From positions 2,377,227 to 2,441,226 of the forward strand of contig NZ_CP101161.1 in assembly GCF_024298865.1 (NCBI RefSeq): 64,000 bases of DNA, given 5' to 3'. This stretch comes from Halorarius halobius. Its GTDB lineage: Archaea; Halobacteriota; Halobacteria; Halobacteriales; Haloarculaceae. Positions 61,799 through 64,000 of this stretch are shown here, one piece after another (positions within the stretch are counted from its first letter, which is position 1; every line of letters begins with the position of its first letter). The position numbers and the translations under genes are program-made. Below the pieces are notes generated by a model that was not told where the DNA came from, ran no database searches, and was given only the letters and a program-made list of their open reading frames with translations.

Positions 61799-63775
61799 AT
61801 GACAGGAGTGGACGCGGAGTGGTTCGACGCCGAGAAGCGGCACGCCGACGAGGTAGTCGGCGAGACGACGCTCGGTCGGATGTTCCAGCAGAGCGCCTCC
61901 CGTCACGCGGAGCGGGACGCCCAGTGGTACAAGGGCGGCGTGTACGACCGGTCGCTGACGCCCGACGTGCTACCGGCGGCGCCCGACGGCGAGTACGCGG
62001 CGGTCACCTACGAGCGGATGCAGACCATCGTCCAGCATCTCGCGGCGGGCTGGCGTGACCTCGGCATCACCGCCGACGACCGGGTCGCCATCTTCGCTGA
62101 CACCCGGATGGAGTGGGCACAGACGGACCTCTCGGTGCTCAACGCCGGCGGCATCGTCACCACCGTCTACACCGACTCCTCGCCCTCCCAGGTCGAGTAC
62201 CTGCTCGACGACCCCGGCGCGACGGGGGTCGTCTGCGAGAACGAGGCGCTTCTGGAGCGCGTCCTGGAAGTCGAGGACGCGCTCGACCTGGAGTTCATCG
62301 CCGTGATGGACGAGTTCGACGGCTACGACGACCGCGAGGACATCGTGACGCTCGCGGAGGTCCATCACCGCGGGGCGGCCGCCTTCGACATCGAGGCCTA
62401 CGAGGAGTGGCTTGGCGAGCGGGAACTGTCGGACACGGCCTCGCTCATCTACACCTCGGGGACCACGGGCCAGCCGAAGGGCGTCGAGTTGACACACGGC
62501 AACTTCCGGGCGAACGTCAACCAGGTCCGCAAGCGGTTCGGTCCTCGGCGTGACCGCGACCCCGACCTCCCCTCCATCACCCCGGCCTCGCGGTCGCTAT
62601 CCTTTCTGCCGCTGGCCCACGTGTTCGAGCGGCTTGCGGGCCACTTCTTCATGCTCGCATCCGGTGCGACCATCGCGTACGCCGAGTCGGCCGACACCGT
62701 CGCCGACGACATCAAGACGGTGGGACCGACCGTCGCCACCTCCGTCCCCCGAGTGTACGAGCGCATCTACGACTCGATGCGCGAGCAGGCCAGCGAGTCC
62801 GACCTGAAACAGCGTATCTTCGGGTGGGCACTGGAGGTGGCCCGCGACCGGGCCACCACGGACGACCCGGGACTCGCCCTGCGGACGAAACATGCCGTGG
62901 CGGACCGGCTCGTCTACCAGTCGGTCAAAGAGCAGATGGGCGGCAACGTCGAGATGTTCATCTCGGGCGGTGGGTCGCTCTCGAAGCGACTCGCGGAGGT
63001 GTTCCAGGGGATGGGGCTCCCCATCTACGAGGGGTACGGGCTGACCGAGACCTCGCCCGTCGTCTCCTCGAACCCCCCGGAGGACCCCCGCCCGGGGACG
63101 CTCGGCCCACCGCTCGTCGACGTCGACACCCGTCTCGACACCGGCCCAGTCTCCCCCGAGCAGAAGAGTCGTGCGACCGGCGAGGTGGGCGAACTGCTCG
63201 TCAAGGGGCCGAACGTCACGGAGGGGTACTGGAACCGACCCGACGCCAGCGAGGACGCGTTCACCGTCGACGAGTCGGGCGACCGGTGGTTCCGCACCGG
63301 CGACATAATCGAGCGAACGAGCGACGGCTATCTCGTCTACCACGACCGCCTGAAGCAACTGCTCGTGCTCGACACCGGGAAGAACGTCGCCCCCCAGCCC
63401 ATCGAGGAGCAGTTCGCCACGTCCGACCGCATCGACCAGGTCATCGTCATCGGCGACAACGAGAAGTTCGTCGCGGCGCTCGTCGTGCCGAACTTCGAGG
63501 CGCTGGGCCGGTGGGCACGGGAGAACGCCCCCGACCTCTCATCCGACAAGAGCGAGGCCATCGAGGACGAGCGGGTCCGCGAGTGGGTCGGCGAGGAGAT
63601 AGAACGGGTCAACGACGGCCTCTCGAACCACGAGCGCATCAAGGAGTTCCGCCTCGTCGCCGCCGAGTGGACGCCCGAGAACGACATGCTGACGCCGTCG
63701 ATGAAGAAGAAGCGACGGAACATCCTCTCGGAGTACGACGACGCGGTCGCGGACATCTACGGCGACGACGAGTAG
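61799..63775 (+). CDS. Long-chain acyl-CoA synthetase (AMP-binding)
   Basis: A 658-residue ligase activating fatty acids to acyl-CoA via acyl-AMP, the entry step of beta-oxidation. The P-loop is ASLIYTSGTTGQPKGVELTH (residues ~218-237); GYGLTETSPVVSSNPPEDPR is the A5 motif; DRWFRTGDIIERTSDGYLVY is A7, and the C-terminal Lys domain DRLKQLLVLDTGKNVAPQPI shows the hinge (A8). The N-terminal QQSASRHAERDAQWYKGGVY is typical of FadD15-like long-chain ligases. A TATA-like catatt lies ~40 bp before the ATG. Confidence 0.93.
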   Translation: MTGVDAEWFDAEKRHADEVVGETTLGRMFQQSASRHAERDAQWYKGGVYDRSLTPDVLPAAPDGEYAAVTYERMQTIVQHLAAGWRDLGITADDRVAIFADTRMEWAQTDLSVLNAGGIVTTVYTDSSPSQVEYLLDDPGATGVVCENEALLERVLEVEDALDLEFIAVMDEFDGYDDREDIVTLAEVHHRGAAAFDIEAYEEWLGERELSDTASLIYTSGTTGQPKGVELTHGNFRANVNQVRKRFGPRRDRDPDLPSITPASRSLSFLPLAHVFERLAGHFFMLASGATIAYAESADTVADDIKTVGPTVATSVPRVYERIYDSMREQASESDLKQRIFGWALEVARDRATTDDPGLALRTKHAVADRLVYQSVKEQMGGNVEMFISGGGSLSKRLAEVFQGMGLPIYEGYGLTETSPVVSSNPPEDPRPGTLGPPLVDVDTRLDTGPVSPEQKSRATGEVGELLVKGPNVTEGYWNRPDASEDAFTVDESGDRWFRTGDIIERTSDGYLVYHDRLKQLLVLDTGKNVAPQPIEEQFATSDRIDQVIVIGDNEKFVAALVVPNFEALGRWARENAPDLSSDKSEAIEDERVREWVGEEIERVNDGLSNHERIKEFRLVAAEWTPENDMLTPSMKKKRRNILSEYDDAVADIYGDDE

Positions 63776-63788
63776 CGGCGACGAGCAA

Positions 63789-64000
63789 TCAGTTGCCGAC
63801 CAGCGAGGAGAGAACCTGCGACTCGGCCTTCCGGAGGTGTTCGTCGACGGTCGATGGCGCACAGTCCAGTCTGTCCGCGATGTCCTCGTGAGTTGCGCGC
63901 CGTGGAATCTCGTAGTAGCCGAGTTCGACGGCCGCCTGGAACACCTCCAGTTGGCGGTCGGTGAGCGCCGCCAGCGCGTGGCCGTTCTCCGGCGAGTACT
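63789..64000 (-). CDS. HTH-10 (bacterio-opsin activator type) regulator, C-terminal end (runs off the window)
   Basis: The last ~70 residues are present. LTDRQLEVFQAAVELGYYEI then PRRATHEDIADRLDCAPSTV and DEHLRKAESQVLSSLVGN form the HTH-10 domain with the recognition helix at APSTVDEHLRKAE. The upstream sensor part lies beyond base 64000. It converges on the acyl-CoA synthetase gene. Confidence 0.88.
   Translation of the reverse strand, partial: YSPENGHALAALTDRQLEVFQAAVELGYYEIPRRATHEDIADRLDCAPSTVDEHLRKAESQVLSSLVGN

Overview
The window is a single stretch of haloarchaeal chromosome (class Halobacteria). Grounds: very high G+C with G or C at nearly every third codon position, strongly acidic deduced proteins, Tat-type lipoprotein leaders, many starts placed 22-40 bp downstream of a TATA-like box (leaderless or short-leader transcripts), and typical archaeal genes: priS-Gins51 replication pair, GTP cyclohydrolase III, bacterio-opsin-activator-type HTH regulators, haloarchaeal PGK, and tRNAs without encoded CCA. 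The genus cannot be fixed from the sequence. I see no rRNA, CRISPR array or insertion sequence.

Layout. 0-6.2 kb: edge of a DUF502 membrane protein, a GNAT acetyltransferase, UspA, a class-V aminotransferase, an AIR-synthase/HypE-like protein, then the overlapping priS-gins51 pair. 5.6-10.2 kb (minus): an apparent cation operon with a P-type Ca2+-type ATPase, a Ca2+/Na+ exchanger, DUF211 and VIT1/CCC1 genes. 10.4-16.3 kb: folD-NUDIX, an HTH regulator, a zinc-ribbon protein, an alpha/beta hydrolase, a DUF7528-like gene with a damaged or undetected start, and a DUF1028 protein. 16.4-16.6 kb: an intergenic stretch with strong hairpins, a possible small RNA. 16.6-27.6 kb: PadR, an AI-2E-type transporter, MgtC/DUF4010, a class-III aminotransferase with a Cys-rich insert, mutY, an FMN reductase, thymidine kinase, Yip1 and GTP cyclohydrolase III.

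27.6-33.1 kb: a complete branched-chain amino-acid-type ABC importer; the binding protein is convergent to the livHMGF operon. 33.2-37.3 kb: pgk, GNAT, tRNA-Thr followed by two tRNA-like fragments, and a glycosyltransferase with a basic tail. 37.3-46 kb: an Mrf1/YprA-type helicase, small membrane proteins, an SDR, a GlmU-like nucleotidyltransferase, and a patch with two unrecognised genes. 46.1-49.7 kb: sdhCDBA. 49.7-52.9 kb: an AstE-like metallohydrolase divergent from a RimK ATP-grasp ligase fused to a retropepsin-like domain, followed by an AlkA-type glycosylase. 52.9-63.8 kb: cysE, a quinone oxidoreductase, two near-identical acyl-CoA dehydrogenases, a hydroxyacyl-CoA dehydrogenase/enoyl-CoA hydratase fusion, Hsp20 and an acyl-CoA synthetase. 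The last set supplies activation, first oxidation, hydration and second oxidation of fatty-acid beta-oxidation, but I see no thiolase.

The clearest accessory structure is at 59.56-60.61 kb. The 3' end of tRNA-Glu is repeated as a 22-bp direct repeat 973 bp downstream, and the interval holds a vapBC-type toxin-antitoxin pair with a palindrome in its upstream region and no integrase. The other system worth attention is the RimK-retropepsin / AstE module, whose substrate is unknown.
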